Shown here in pieces: positions 48,486 to 57,451 of a stretch of DNA of 64,000 nucleotides. Source of the stretch: a bacterium (lineage in GTDB: Bacteria; Planctomycetota; Planctomycetia; Planctomycetales; Planctomycetaceae); contig WGME01000006.1 of NCBI GenBank assembly GCA_016125225.1, forward strand, positions 48,966-112,965, given 5' to 3'. Below the pieces are notes generated by a model. The model ran no database searches. It saw nothing but the letters and a program-made list of their open reading frames with translations, and was not told where the DNA came from. The translations under genes were made by a program, and so were the position numbers. Positions within the stretch are counted from its first letter, which is position 1. Every line of letters starts with the position of its first letter.

Positions 48486-49001
48486 TCAGCGGCGCATCGG
48501 ACGGTCATCGAGCCGCATCGGTGTCTCTTCGGTCACCGGAATGGGAACCACGCGTTCGATCGTGGTTGGCTCGTCGGCGATTTTCAGCACATCACGACAG
48601 TATTCATGGCAACTGATGCACGTGGTCAGGGTGTGCATGTAAGTGTACGCGGCCCCATCGAGGTTTTGCTCGTTCGCCATCTGAACCAGCTTGTGTGACT
48701 GCCGTTTCAACTCAGTGCGGTGATGGGCGTAAATCTGGTCATGCTCGGCTTCCCATTCCGTGGCCTCACAGATGCGGTTGAGCTCTTCGGCTCCCTGGCG
48801 GATTTCCGGGAAGTCTTTTGAAACCAACCCGGCGACTATCCGTTGGGAACTGGCCAGCTTGGCGAGCATCAAGGCCGACTGTGTTTTCTGCGGGACAGAT
48901 GAGGGTGTGCTGCTTTGCGCCCAGAGCAGTCCGACCCCAGCAACTCCTGCCAGACAGCATCCGCCAATGAGCGAATGACGTAAGCCGATCATAGTTTGCA
49001 T
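48486..49001 (-). CDS. Small exported cytochrome c-like protein (CxxCH)
   Basis: A 171-residue exported protein. A signal peptide (RHSLIGGCCLAGVAGVGLL) precedes an all-helical domain with one covalent haem motif, TCISCHEYCRDVL, near the C-terminal end of the helix bundle. That is the arrangement of class II (c'-type) or b562-like cytochromes. It probably binds one haem in the periplasm. Either ATG 49001 or ATG 48992 could start translation; both follow a GGAAGAGGG run. Redox partner unknown. Confidence 0.75.
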   Translation of the reverse strand: MQTMIGLRHSLIGGCCLAGVAGVGLLWAQSSTPSSVPQKTQSALMLAKLASSQRIVAGLVSKDFPEIRQGAEELNRICEATEWEAEHDQIYAHHRTELKRQSHKLVQMANEQNLDGAAYTYMHTLTTCISCHEYCRDVLKIADEPTTIERVVPIPVTEETPMRLDDRPMRR

Positions 49002-49591
49002 CCCTCTTCCGTGAAATCCGCACACATCCTGATTCTGACGGATGATAATTTCGGATGTTGGTACTGAAGATCTTAGGCCAATCAACCGAAGCGTCGTGAA
49101 GCCTAGATTTAGACAGCCGTGATTGCGGAAATCATTTTCGAGGCAATCGCCGCACAATCCCTGGGCAACTCCCCTAGTATCTTCAGCGAATGGGAGCGTT
49201 ACCTGGCAAAGACAACAATGCGTTTGATCGACTCAGCTACTTGCTGTATAAGCACTTGCAACAGAGACGCCCCCTGATCCAGCAGATTTAACGGGGCGAA
49301 CTACGGAATGGAACGGGCATTGCACGCTAGAACGGTTAGTGAAAACTGTTCCTCAAAATGGCCTCGACAATGCTCCGCTGGATGTTGTTTCTAATCCTCA
49401 CCTTACCGCTGATGGGTTAAGGGTTGACGGAGTTCTGTGCGTGTTCGGCAAAGGCTGAACTGGCTGTGCTTTCTTCTCGCTCGCCGCACCGAAATTCTTG
49501 AGTGTGCGTTGCTTGCAGCCAAGAACGGCCCTCGTTACACTGCCCCTTTCCCGCAGGATTGGTCGGGAAGTAAGGAAAGGTTTCTGGGATC
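49002..49591. other. 590-base gap upstream of a 40-residue zinc-ribbon gene
   Basis: No protein gene is recognised here. A loose promoter-like pair (TTGCAG and TTACAC, 16 bases apart) lies at 49513-49540, about 50 bases before the tiny zinc-ribbon gene. Short unrelated open frames exist but lack support. A structured RNA cannot be excluded by eye. Confidence 0.4.
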
Positions 49592-49714
49592 ATGGTTCAT
49601 CGTCCGCGAACAAAATTGAAATTGGCTCGCAAGGCAGCCCGTTGCCCGAAGTGCGGCAAGCTGTGCGGCATGCGAGTGCGTTGCAAGACCTGCCATAAGA
49701 AATTGCGTGACTAA
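49592..49714 (+). CDS. 40-residue basic zinc-ribbon protein
   Basis: A very small, Lys/Arg-rich protein (MVHRPRTKLKLARKAA) with two Cys pairs: RCPKCGKLCG and RCKTCHKK. The pairs are spaced as a compact zinc knuckle. Size, charge and Cys layout are reminiscent of small zinc ribosomal proteins and nucleic-acid-binding ribbons, but it does not match L32, L33, L36 or S14 by sequence. It sits 74 bases upstream of the DUF6800-like gene. ATG at 49592, with AAGG 11 bases upstream. Likely real because of the coherent Cys pattern. Confidence 0.6.
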   Translation: MVHRPRTKLKLARKAARCPKCGKLCGMRVRCKTCHKKLRD

Positions 49715-49788
49715 CGTTTCGGTCGCATCGCGCGGAGCGTGATGCCTTCCCTGATATTACGGTCTGTTGGAACTGAGAGACTAACGGC

Positions 49789-50007
49789 ATGCCTCGGATT
49801 GAACGCGATCGTGAATTGGCGCAACGCCGCCAGCGTAAGGTGAAGCTTGACAAGCTCGTGAAGCGCTACGCCTTGTCCTCGGTGTCAGCCGACAAGGAAG
49901 TGATCGCCGCCAAGGTGCGCCGCATCAGCCCCTTCTACAACATCGAAGCCCGGCTGGCTCAACTGGCCGAAGAAGGCCGTTCACCAGCGGCTCCCAAGAA
50001 GAAGTAA
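49789..50007 (+). CDS. DUF6800-like small basic protein
   Basis: A 72-residue, very basic helical protein: RIERDRELAQRRQRKVKLDK, then SADKEVIAAKVRRISPFYNI, ending in PKKK. This opening (MPRIERDRELxRRRxRxxK) is typical of DUF6800, a small family conserved in planctomycetes. It resembles RNA- or ribosome-binding basic proteins. It may be co-transcribed with the 40-residue zinc-ribbon gene and is closed by the hairpin at 50063. Confidence 0.75.
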   Translation: MPRIERDRELAQRRQRKVKLDKLVKRYALSSVSADKEVIAAKVRRISPFYNIEARLAQLAEEGRSPAAPKKK

Positions 50008-50062
50008 GCAGACACGGGTGGCTGAATCATCAGAACACCTGTTTGCCCGCTGAAACAACATC

Positions 50063-50090
50063 AGCCCGAACTCATTGCGAGTGTCGGGCT
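50063..50090 (+). terminator. Hairpin after DUF6800-like gene
   Basis: Stem AGCCCGAACTC with GAGTGTCGGGCT (one bulge) and loop ATTGC, then GTTTG. It starts 55 bases after the stop codon. Confidence 0.65.
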
Positions 50091-50138
50091 GTTTGCATTG
50101 TAGGGCAGGGCACCCATCTGGTGATCAGCCGAAGCGTA

Positions 50139-52046
50139 TCACCGCATCGAGAAGCTGTTGATGGAACCCGTCCGGCGGACCAGATCCACAAACTCCCGCC
50201 GATAGCCAAAGCGGTCGGCCCCCTGCGATTGCGACGCCCACTCCAGCACCGCCGGTAAGGTGACTTCGCCTTTGTGGGCCGAGTTCCGCAAGAGAAGCCC
50301 GAAGGCTGCGACCGAGGCCGCAAAGCGGAAATCTTCCGAGGCCTGGGCGAACTCCGCCCCGCCATCTTTCAACGTAAATTTGATCTCCGACGACACATCG
50401 CCATCGGGGGCTTTGTACCGGAGTTTCAATGTCAACAATTCGCTGGAAGACGCGGCATCGGTCAGGGCCGTCGGCTGCTGGTAGCGTAAGGGATCGACCT
50501 GGGACAAGGCGGTCACATCGCCGCCAGCGGGGACCACTTCATAGAGCGCGGTGACCGTATGACCCGCGCCGATTTCCCCGGCATCTTTCTTGTCATCACG
50601 GAAATCCTCGGCGGCGAGCATGCGGTTTTCGTAACCGATGAGACGATATCCAGCGACCACGCGGGGATTGAATTCGACCTGAATTTTCACGTCTTTCGCA
50701 ATAGTCACCAGCGTGCCATTGATCTGATCAACCAGCATTTTCTGGGCTTCATGCAACGTATCGATGTAGCCATAGTTGCCGTTGCCTTTGTCGGCCAACT
50801 GCTCCATCGTGCTGTCTTTCAGGTTGCCCATCCCGAAGCCGAGCACCGTTAATGAGATGCCCGCTTTTGCCCGGTCGGTGACCAGTTGCACGAGTTCGCT
50901 GCGATTGGTTGTGCCCACATTGAAGTCGCCATCGGTGCAGAGAATCACCCGGTTCACGCCACCGGGAATCTTGTGCTGCTCGGCGACATTGTAGGCCAAC
51001 TGCAAACCTTCGCCCCCATTGGTGGAGCCCCCCGCCGCTAGGCGGTCGAGAGCTTCCGTGATGGTGGGCTGCTGGTTGCCACAGACCGAGGGCAGGGCCA
51101 AACCACTGGCTCCGGCATAGACCACGATCCCCACGCGATCGTTTTCACCGAGTTGCTTGGTCAACAACTTCAGCGACTCTTTCACCAAAGGCAGCTTGTT
51201 CGACTGGTTCATCGAACCGGAAACATCGAGCAGGAAGACGAGATTGCTGAGGGGTCGCTTATCCGCCTCGATCACCCGGCCTTTGAGACCGAACCGCACC
51301 AGCCGATGGGCCGGATTCCACGGGCAGCCCGCCACTTCCGCATGCACGGCGAAGGGTTCATGATTCGTCGGCGGGGCATCGTTGTAGCTGAAATAGTTCA
51401 CCAGTTCCTCGATGCGGACCGCTCCCGCGGGCGGCAACTGCCCCTGATTCAGAAACCGGCGAACATTCGCATACGAAGCCGTATCGACATCGACAGAAAA
51501 GGTCGACAACGGCTGATCGAGCACCTGATGAAACGGGTTCTCAACGATGGCGTCGTAGTCTTCGGTATTGGGCGTTTTCTGCAGCGGTTGGGTCGAAAGG
51601 TCATCCGCGAAATAGTCACTGCCACCAAGGACAGCTCTCTGGGGTGTGTCTTCACGCTTGTATTCCCGCGGCTGCCCTGGGGCAGAGTCAACGGGCGCGA
51701 TGTTTCGCTTCAAATTCGTTCTGCCACCAGGTCTACTACCATCGATCACGATTCTCTCTTCGGCGAGTTCCGGCATGGCAGCCGGAGCGGCTTCAGCGGC
51801 CGGAGCCATTGCTCCTTTGGCCCCCCCCATCCACAATTTACTGGTGTGGTTCGAGACCGGGGTCTCGGTGGCCGGTAATTCCAGCGGATGGTCAGCAGCA
51901 TACTCCAGTTGCACGCCATCGACTTGACCGCTCGATGAAGCCGGGCGAGTCGCTGCAGGGGGCGGAGCCTGGCCGCAACCGAGAAAACCGACGAGACACA
52001 GGCCAGACATCCATCCCGACCACGCGCGAAGAGAGGTTGTGCGCAT
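50139..52046 (-). CDS. VWA-domain lipoprotein (YfbK-like)
   Basis: A 635-residue lipoprotein. The signal ends in lipobox VGFLGC (Cys near residue 24), followed by about 130 disordered residues. The conserved VWA N-terminal domain (PLSTFSVDVDTASYANVRRF, RIEELVNYFSY) leads to a von Willebrand A domain with an intact MIDAS motif DVSGSMNQS and the supporting STNGGEGL and TDGDFNVG. The C-terminal DUF3520-type domain ends DRFGYRREFVDLVR. Such proteins bind metal-dependent ligands at the cell surface. The ATG at 52046 follows AGGAG by six bases, ruling out an earlier in-frame start. Confidence 0.9.
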   Translation of the reverse strand: MRTTSLRAWSGWMSGLCLVGFLGCGQAPPPAATRPASSSGQVDGVQLEYAADHPLELPATETPVSNHTSKLWMGGAKGAMAPAAEAAPAAMPELAEERIVIDGSRPGGRTNLKRNIAPVDSAPGQPREYKREDTPQRAVLGGSDYFADDLSTQPLQKTPNTEDYDAIVENPFHQVLDQPLSTFSVDVDTASYANVRRFLNQGQLPPAGAVRIEELVNYFSYNDAPPTNHEPFAVHAEVAGCPWNPAHRLVRFGLKGRVIEADKRPLSNLVFLLDVSGSMNQSNKLPLVKESLKLLTKQLGENDRVGIVVYAGASGLALPSVCGNQQPTITEALDRLAAGGSTNGGEGLQLAYNVAEQHKIPGGVNRVILCTDGDFNVGTTNRSELVQLVTDRAKAGISLTVLGFGMGNLKDSTMEQLADKGNGNYGYIDTLHEAQKMLVDQINGTLVTIAKDVKIQVEFNPRVVAGYRLIGYENRMLAAEDFRDDKKDAGEIGAGHTVTALYEVVPAGGDVTALSQVDPLRYQQPTALTDAASSSELLTLKLRYKAPDGDVSSEIKFTLKDGGAEFAQASEDFRFAASVAAFGLLLRNSAHKGEVTLPAVLEWASQSQGADRFGYRREFVDLVRRTGSINSFSMR

Positions 52047-52203
52047 CGTTCGCTCCTGAATTCGACAGGCAAAGCAGGCGAAATAAGCCCGCACAGACAG
52101 GGAACCCCAGCACCAACCCCCGAGAATCGAGCGATTGTCAGACACGGGGCCTGCGGGTGAGACGCAACGACGGCGAAAAAATTCCCAGAAATTTTGAGTT
52201 GGG

Positions 52204-52323
52204 TGGAGAGTTAAGGGTTCAGAGTTGAGAGTTACGGGAACTTATTAAAAATGGAGAGTTGAGCTTCAATCGCAATCAAATTCCCAGGTCTTGTCTCTCA
52301 ACCCTCAACTCTGAACTCTCAAC
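52204..52323. repeat. Low-complexity inverted repeat between VWA and MFS genes
   Basis: The left arm is built of GAGAGTTAAGGGTTCAGAG-type words and the right arm of TCAACCCTCAACTCTGAAC-type words, which are approximately complementary. Similar CTCAACCCTCAAC tracts occur near 53950 and 56020. Confidence 0.55.
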
Positions 52324-52433
52324 GATTCCCCCGCCCCACGGCGGGGGTGGCTTTCGCGCGAACACGTCTAGGCTGCGGTTTGTCCGGCTGCTATGATGCG
52401 TCAGCGGTCGCGGGGGTTGCGGAGTCGGAAATC

Positions 52434-53822
52434 GTGTCGGCAAGTGCGGTTGTGGGAGTGGTGAACGCCGAGAGCGAACCACGGAGTCTGGCGGAAGATG
52501 ACGCCAGTCGCGTCCTCGGACGGAACCTGGGGGCCAGTGTCGGCGATGCCGGGGCCTTCGGCGTGATGGTCGGCGTCGGGGAAACCTACATCCCCGCGTT
52601 TGTGCTGGCCCTTGGCCTGGGCGATGTCTTCGCCGGGTTGGTCACCACCATTCCTTTGTTGATGGGAAGCCTGCTGCAACTGATCGGGCCGTGGGCAGTC
52701 CATCGGCTGCAATCGCATCGCCGGTGGGTGGTGCTGTGTGCGGCCATTCAGGGACTCTGCTTTCTGCCGCTGATTGCCGCCGCTCTCGCCGGAAGCATTC
52801 CCGGTTTACTGGTGATGGCGATTTCCTCGGTCTATTGGGGATCGGGCTTGGCGACGGGTCCGGCCTGGAACACCTGGCAGGGAACGCTCATTCCACGTTC
52901 CATCCGAGCGAACTTCTTCGCCAGGCGATCTCGTTTGCAACAGATGGCGACCCTCGGCGGATTTCTGTTGGGTGGGTTTTCGCTGCAGGCTGCTCGGGCG
53001 GAAGGATGGGTGGTGCCAATGTTCGCCATGCTGTTCACCGTGGCCTGCACCTGCCGTCTGCTGTCGACGTTCTGCCTGTGGCTGCAGTCCGAACCAGTAC
53101 CGATGCCCGCGGGGATTGCCCCCTTTGAATGGCGGCACGCGATCGAACGCTGCCTGCATGGCCCGACCGGTCCGCTGTTGTTGCTGGCGGTCTCGATGCA
53201 GGCCGGGGTTTATGTCGCCGGACCGTTCTTCAATCCGTACATGCTCAAAGTGCTGGAATTCAGTTACGCAGGCTATGCGATCCTGCTCGGCACCTCGTTT
53301 GTGGCGAAGTTCATGCTGCTGCCCTTGTGGGGCCGGTATGCCCATCGGCACGGAGCCCAATCGCTGTTATGGATTGGCGTGTTCGGCATCATCCCGTTGT
53401 CGATGGGGTGGGTCTTCAGCGATGACTATACCTGGCTGGTGATTCTGCAGGTGATTTCCGGGGCGGCCTGGGGAGCTTATGAACTCGCCTTGATGCTGCT
53501 GTTCTTCGAAACCATCCCCGAGCGCGATCGCACCAATATCCTCACGGTCTACAATGTCGCCAACTCGGTGGCTTTGGTGATTGGTTCGACCATCGGAGCG
53601 GCCTTGTTAAAATGGGGCAACGTCACCCAGGAAGCTTATCTGTGGGCGTTCGGGGTCTCGATGTTTGTGCGGATGAGTTCGCTCATCTGGCTGGTGCGTC
53701 TGCCGCGGATCACCGTGCAGGCGACCGAGACCGTCATCCGCCCGCTCACCATGCGGCCATCGTCCGGATCGATCGATGACCCCGTGCTGACGACCATGAA
53801 AGACATCGAAGAAGCGGCGTGA
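52434..53822 (+). CDS. Major facilitator superfamily transporter
   Basis: A 462-residue membrane transporter with about 12 hydrophobic segments, beginning with AFGVMVGVGETYIPAFVLAL, then PLLMGSLLQLIGPWAV, GSGLATGPAWNTWQGTLIP and, in the second half, YAILLGTSFVAKFMLLPLWG followed by RYAHRHGAQS (the loop 2-3 like repeat). GPAWNTWQGTLIPRSIRANF resembles an MFS A-like signature. The substrate cannot be read from sequence. The start is uncertain: GTG 52434 has GGAG nine bases before it; longer N-termini are open but have no such signal. Confidence 0.8.
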   Translation: MSASAVVGVVNAESEPRSLAEDDASRVLGRNLGASVGDAGAFGVMVGVGETYIPAFVLALGLGDVFAGLVTTIPLLMGSLLQLIGPWAVHRLQSHRRWVVLCAAIQGLCFLPLIAAALAGSIPGLLVMAISSVYWGSGLATGPAWNTWQGTLIPRSIRANFFARRSRLQQMATLGGFLLGGFSLQAARAEGWVVPMFAMLFTVACTCRLLSTFCLWLQSEPVPMPAGIAPFEWRHAIERCLHGPTGPLLLLAVSMQAGVYVAGPFFNPYMLKVLEFSYAGYAILLGTSFVAKFMLLPLWGRYAHRHGAQSLLWIGVFGIIPLSMGWVFSDDYTWLVILQVISGAAWGAYELALMLLFFETIPERDRTNILTVYNVANSVALVIGSTIGAALLKWGNVTQEAYLWAFGVSMFVRMSSLIWLVRLPRITVQATETVIRPLTMRPSSGSIDDPVLTTMKDIEEAA

Positions 53823-53985
53823 AGGCGGTAGTGGCTGAGTGACGAGGGCTAAGAGCTAAGGGACCAATTCCCACTAGGGCAGGTGAACTTTTCATGGTTC
53901 GCTGCCAAGTGCCCTTGCTCAATCATAGGGTGAGTGCTCTACTCTCAGCCCTTGACCCTCAACACTTCGCGCTCTGGATTCTTCC

Positions 53986-55926
53986 ATGCCCTGGATGCCC
54001 GATAGTCTGGCCGAATGGCTCGAATCTGACGGACTCGGGGGCTATGCCATGGGGACCGTCTGCGGGCGGCGGACGCGGCGGTATCACAGCCTGCTGACCG
54101 TGGCGACAAGCCCCCCCACCGGCCGCATGACACTGGTCAACGGATTTGATGTCTGGATCGAAGGGGAAGGGCAGGACGTCCCATTATCGACGCAGTTGTA
54201 CACGCCCTATGTCGTCGCGCCGGATAACACCCGCTGGCTGGACGATTTCGTCACCTATCCCTGGCCGACCTGGACGTTCCGCCTGCCGGATGGCCCGGTC
54301 ATTCGGCAGGAATTGTTCATGCTGCGCGGGCAGCCCACCACAATCCTACGCTGGCGGTGCTTAACTCCGGACTACGGCGGTGCTCCGCTGCGGTTGCATT
54401 TGCGACCGTTCCTTTCCGGCCGCGATCATCATGCAGACCACACCGAGAATGCCGCCTTCGATTTCTCGCCGGAGCATGAGCACGAACAATGGACGTGGAA
54501 ACCCTACGATGGGGTTCCCGCAATTCATGCTTTCACCAACGGCCGATACACACATCAACCGGTCTGGTACCGCCACTTTCTGTATGAGCACGAACGGGAA
54601 CGCGGCCTGAATGACACCGAAGACTTGGCATCACCGGGCAAGTGGACGTGGAATCTGGCCACCGAAGATGCGGTCCTCATCTGGACCACGCAACCCGACA
54701 GCCTGAGTCACGGACCGCGGGCGATCTCGGCGTTGGAAACCACCCAACGCTGGGCGGCCAGTGAGTCGAGCCGCCGGGGTGAGTTGCCCGCGCGTCGCCG
54801 GTCCATCGAACAATATCTGGTGAAACCCGCAGGCCGCAGCAGCATTATCGCGGGCTATCCGTGGTTCACCGACTGGGGCCGCGACACGTTCATTTCATTG
54901 AGGGGACTCTGTCTTGCCACGGGAGATCTGGCAACGGCAGGCGAGATCCTCGATGCCTGGTCGATCCATGTCTCGGAAGGGATGTTGCCCAATCGCTTTC
55001 CCGATTCCGGTGCCGAGCCGGAATACAACTCGGTCGATGCCTCTCTTTGGTACATCATCGCGGTGCGGGAGTATCTCGATCTCGCCGAACGACAACACAT
55101 TCTGCTGACGCCGGAACATCACCAACGGCTCGATGCCGCCATCGAACAAATCTTCGCTGGGTATTCGCAGGGCACGCGGTATCAGATTCATCTCGATGAT
55201 GATGGCCTCATCGCCTGTGGCGAACCGGGCGTGCAACTCACCTGGATGGATGCCAAGGTTGGCGACTGGGTGGTCACGCCGCGCATCGGCAAACCCGTCG
55301 AAATTCAGGCCCTGTGGTTGAACGCACTCGCCGCCTTCCCGCAGCATCATCCCTCGGCGGAAGACTGGCTCCAACATGGACGAAAGTCCTTCGAACGCCG
55401 CTTCTGGAATGCCACTACGGGTTGCCTGAACGATGTCGTCGATGTCGATCATCGAGACGGGCAGGTCGACGCCATGATCGGACCGAATCAGGTCTTTGCC
55501 CTCGGCGGGTTGCCGCTCACTTTGACGAGCACCGAACACACGGGGAGTGCGCTCGCGGTGGTCGAGCAACATCTGCTGACACCCCTCGGCCTGCGGACCC
55601 GCTCGCCCGCCGACCCCGGCTATCACGGCCGCTTTCAAGGCAGTGTCCGCGAGCGTGACGGGGCCTATCACACCGGCACCGTCTGGCCGTGGCTCATCGG
55701 TTCGTTTGTCGAAGCCTGGATCAAACGGCAGGTGGAACTTCCCGAAGCCCGGCAACTGGCACGAGAGCGGTTTCTCACTCCGCTGGAACGCCATTTCAAA
55801 GAAGCCGGACTCGACCACATCTCCGAAGTCGCCGACGGTGACGCCCCGTTCACCCCGCGTGGCTGCCCCTTCCAGGCCTGGTCATTGGGTGAATACCTGC
55901 GGCTCGATCGGCAAGTGCTCTGTTAA
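53986..55926 (+). CDS. Glycogen debranching enzyme (amylo-alpha-1,6-glucosidase)
   Basis: A 646-residue enzyme of the bacterial GDE type (GH133-like). The N-terminal domain (WLESDGLGGYAMGTVCGRRT, RRYHSLLTVA) is diagnostic. The catalytic (alpha/alpha)6 barrel contains YPWFTDWGRDTFISLRGLCL and LPNRFPDSGAEPEYNSVDAS (acidic residues). The C-terminal part has YHTGTVWPWLIGSFVEAW. It should remove alpha-1,6-linked glucose from limit-dextrin branches of glycogen. No glycogen synthesis genes are adjacent. ATG 53986 lacks a clear ribosome-binding site. Confidence 0.92.
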   Translation: MPWMPDSLAEWLESDGLGGYAMGTVCGRRTRRYHSLLTVATSPPTGRMTLVNGFDVWIEGEGQDVPLSTQLYTPYVVAPDNTRWLDDFVTYPWPTWTFRLPDGPVIRQELFMLRGQPTTILRWRCLTPDYGGAPLRLHLRPFLSGRDHHADHTENAAFDFSPEHEHEQWTWKPYDGVPAIHAFTNGRYTHQPVWYRHFLYEHERERGLNDTEDLASPGKWTWNLATEDAVLIWTTQPDSLSHGPRAISALETTQRWAASESSRRGELPARRRSIEQYLVKPAGRSSIIAGYPWFTDWGRDTFISLRGLCLATGDLATAGEILDAWSIHVSEGMLPNRFPDSGAEPEYNSVDASLWYIIAVREYLDLAERQHILLTPEHHQRLDAAIEQIFAGYSQGTRYQIHLDDDGLIACGEPGVQLTWMDAKVGDWVVTPRIGKPVEIQALWLNALAAFPQHHPSAEDWLQHGRKSFERRFWNATTGCLNDVVDVDHRDGQVDAMIGPNQVFALGGLPLTLTSTEHTGSALAVVEQHLLTPLGLRTRSPADPGYHGRFQGSVRERDGAYHTGTVWPWLIGSFVEAWIKRQVELPEARQLARERFLTPLERHFKEAGLDHISEVADGDAPFTPRGCPFQAWSLGEYLRLDRQVLC

Positions 55927-56335
55927 CGCCTTCCTGAAAAGCCGCCGGCGACGGAACCGGCGTTACCAACGCTGCCTTTTCACAACAAAGACCCGCCTAT
56001 CAAGAATGAAACCCTCAACTCTAAACCCTCAACCCTCGACGATAAAAAACGCCCCTCGCCGCTCCGCAGAACGACAAGGGGCCTGACCGCGCACCAGGGA
56101 GGGATGACACCGGCAAATCGATAGTCCCAGGAAGGTGTCGCGGGATGATTTCAACCATCCATGCAATGAATGCCTTCAGGAAATCTTGTGCCACGGGAGA
56201 ACGTTCGGTGACACCCGAATTTCCGCCAAAAAACGGCGGCTTTCTGCATGACATCGCAATCATCCTGTGCGATGCTGCCGGAGAAGGGCATTCTGCCGCA
56301 GCAGTTTGACACACCTGCCGCAATCGAGGACACCC
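55927..56335. other. Intergenic region with a minus-strand terminator
   Basis: 409 bases between the debranching enzyme and the HD gene. It contains a low-complexity CTCAAC tract (56009-56040), a minus-strand terminator at 56044-56082 and a plus-strand hairpin at about 56222-56240 (CCGCC and GGCGG). No protein gene is recognised. A minus-strand ATG near 56250 opens only 32 codons. Confidence 0.45.
56044..56082 (-). terminator. Orphan minus-strand terminator
   Basis: Read on the minus strand: GCCCCT and AGGGGC stem, partly pairable inner sequence, then GTTTTTT. No annotated minus-strand gene lies upstream of it, so it may end a small RNA or a tiny gene in 56083-56335. Confidence 0.55.
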
Positions 56336-56923
56336 ATGCTTTCGCCACGTTTTGATCTCGCGTTGCAATGTGCTTCAGACTGGCATCGTGACCAAACCCG
56401 CAAGGGAACGAGCATTCCTTACGTTTCGCATCTGCTCGGCGTGACGGCTTTGGTCCTCGAACACGGTGGCGATGAAGACGCCGCCATCGCTGCTTTGCTG
56501 CACGATGCCGTCGAGGATGCGGGCGGTGCTCTGCGACTGGCTGAGATCCGCGAGAAGTTTGGCGACACCGTGGCCGACATCGTCGACCACTGCACTGATA
56601 CCGATATCACTCCCAAGCCACCGTGGCGAACCCGCAAGGAAGCCTACATCGCACGGCTGGCGACGGCCTCTCCCGCGGCGTTACTGGTCTCGTGTTGCGA
56701 CAAGCTGCACAACGCCCGCACTATCGTCGCCGACCTGTGGTCTCTCGGCTCATCCACCTGGGCGAAATTCAACGGCGGCCGCGAGGGGACGCTGTGGTAT
56801 TACGCCACCATCACCGCCGAATTCCGCCGCTGCGGCGTGCCTTCGCCCCTCATCGATGAACTCGCACGCACCGTCGCCGAGATGCACGAACTCGCGGGGC
56901 AGGGGAGTGACAGAGTGCCATAG
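56336..56923 (+). CDS. HD-domain phosphohydrolase, small alarmone hydrolase-like
   Basis: A 195-residue HD-superfamily protein. The N-terminal part (SHLLGVTALVLEHGGDEDAA, then IAALLHDAVEDAGG) matches the hydrolase half of RelA/SpoT proteins and stand-alone (p)ppGpp hydrolases such as MESH1. The third metal/nucleotide region CCDKLHNARTIVADL is also present. No synthetase domain is found, so it is a candidate alarmone hydrolase; other nucleotide substrates are possible. ATG 56336 follows GAGG by six bases. Its last bases overlap an inverted repeat. Confidence 0.8.
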   Translation: MLSPRFDLALQCASDWHRDQTRKGTSIPYVSHLLGVTALVLEHGGDEDAAIAALLHDAVEDAGGALRLAEIREKFGDTVADIVDHCTDTDITPKPPWRTRKEAYIARLATASPAALLVSCCDKLHNARTIVADLWSLGSSTWAKFNGGREGTLWYYATITAEFRRCGVPSPLIDELARTVAEMHELAGQGSDRVP

Positions 56924-56995
56924 TTTCAAAGTCACAGAGTTCATGCGATTGGACACCTCTGGTACTCTGAAACTTTGTCACTCTGGAACTCTGAT
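56910..56995. repeat. Inverted repeat overlapping the HD gene 3' end
   Basis: The left arm (GTGACAGAGTGCCATAGTTT and on to CACAGAG) and the right arm (CTCTGGTACTCTGAAACTTT and on to CACTCTG) are imperfectly complementary. The left arm includes the HD stop codon; the right arm ends just before the YjbQ gene. Confidence 0.6.
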
Positions 56996-57012
56996 ACCCT
57001 TTGGGCTTCCGT

Positions 57013-57435
57013 ATGAAATCCCACACCGAACACCTCACGTTCAACATCCCCGCCCGCATGGGCTTCGAGAACATCACCCCTAAAATCGCCGCCATTGTGA
57101 AAGCCAGCGGCGTGCAGGAAGGGCTGGTTCTCGTCAACGCCATGCACATCACGGCGAGTGTGTTCATCAACGATGATGAACCGGGCCTGCATGCCGACTA
57201 CAAGCAATGGCTCGAGCAGCTCGCCCCGTTCGATGCCTCGCCGACACGGTACCAGCACAACCAGACCGGCGAAGACAACGCCGACGCCCACATGAAACGC
57301 CAAATCATGGGCCGCGAAGTGGTCATCGCCATCACCAACGGCAAGCTCGACTTCGGCCCTTGGGAGCAAATCTTCTACGGCGAATTCGACGGCCGCAGAC
57401 CCAAGCGGGTGCTGGTGAAGGTGATTGGGGAATAG
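57013..57435 (+). CDS. yjbQ: YjbQ family protein (secondary thiamine-phosphate synthase-like)
   Basis: A 140-residue protein of the UPF0047/YjbQ family, compact beta proteins with weak thiamine-phosphate synthase activity in E. coli. Conserved segments are [40 protein letters not shown] and [20 protein letters not shown], including the His and acidic residues thought to be active. The start at ATG 57013 has no clear ribosome-binding site; TTG at 57001 would add four residues. Real biological role is unsettled for the family. Confidence 0.92.
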   Translation: MKSHTEHLTFNIPARMGFENITPKIAAIVKASGVQEGLVLVNAMHITASVFINDDEPGLHADYKQWLEQLAPFDASPTRYQHNQTGEDNADAHMKRQIMGREVVIAITNGKLDFGPWEQIFYGEFDGRRPKRVLVKVIGE

Positions 57436-57451
57436 CCCTTGGAGCAAGGTC

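Noticed and set aside
52204..52323. Possible CRISPR-like array from repeated CTCAAC/GAGAGTT words
   Set aside because: The units are not constant in length and there are no unique spacers; it is a low-complexity inverted repeat.
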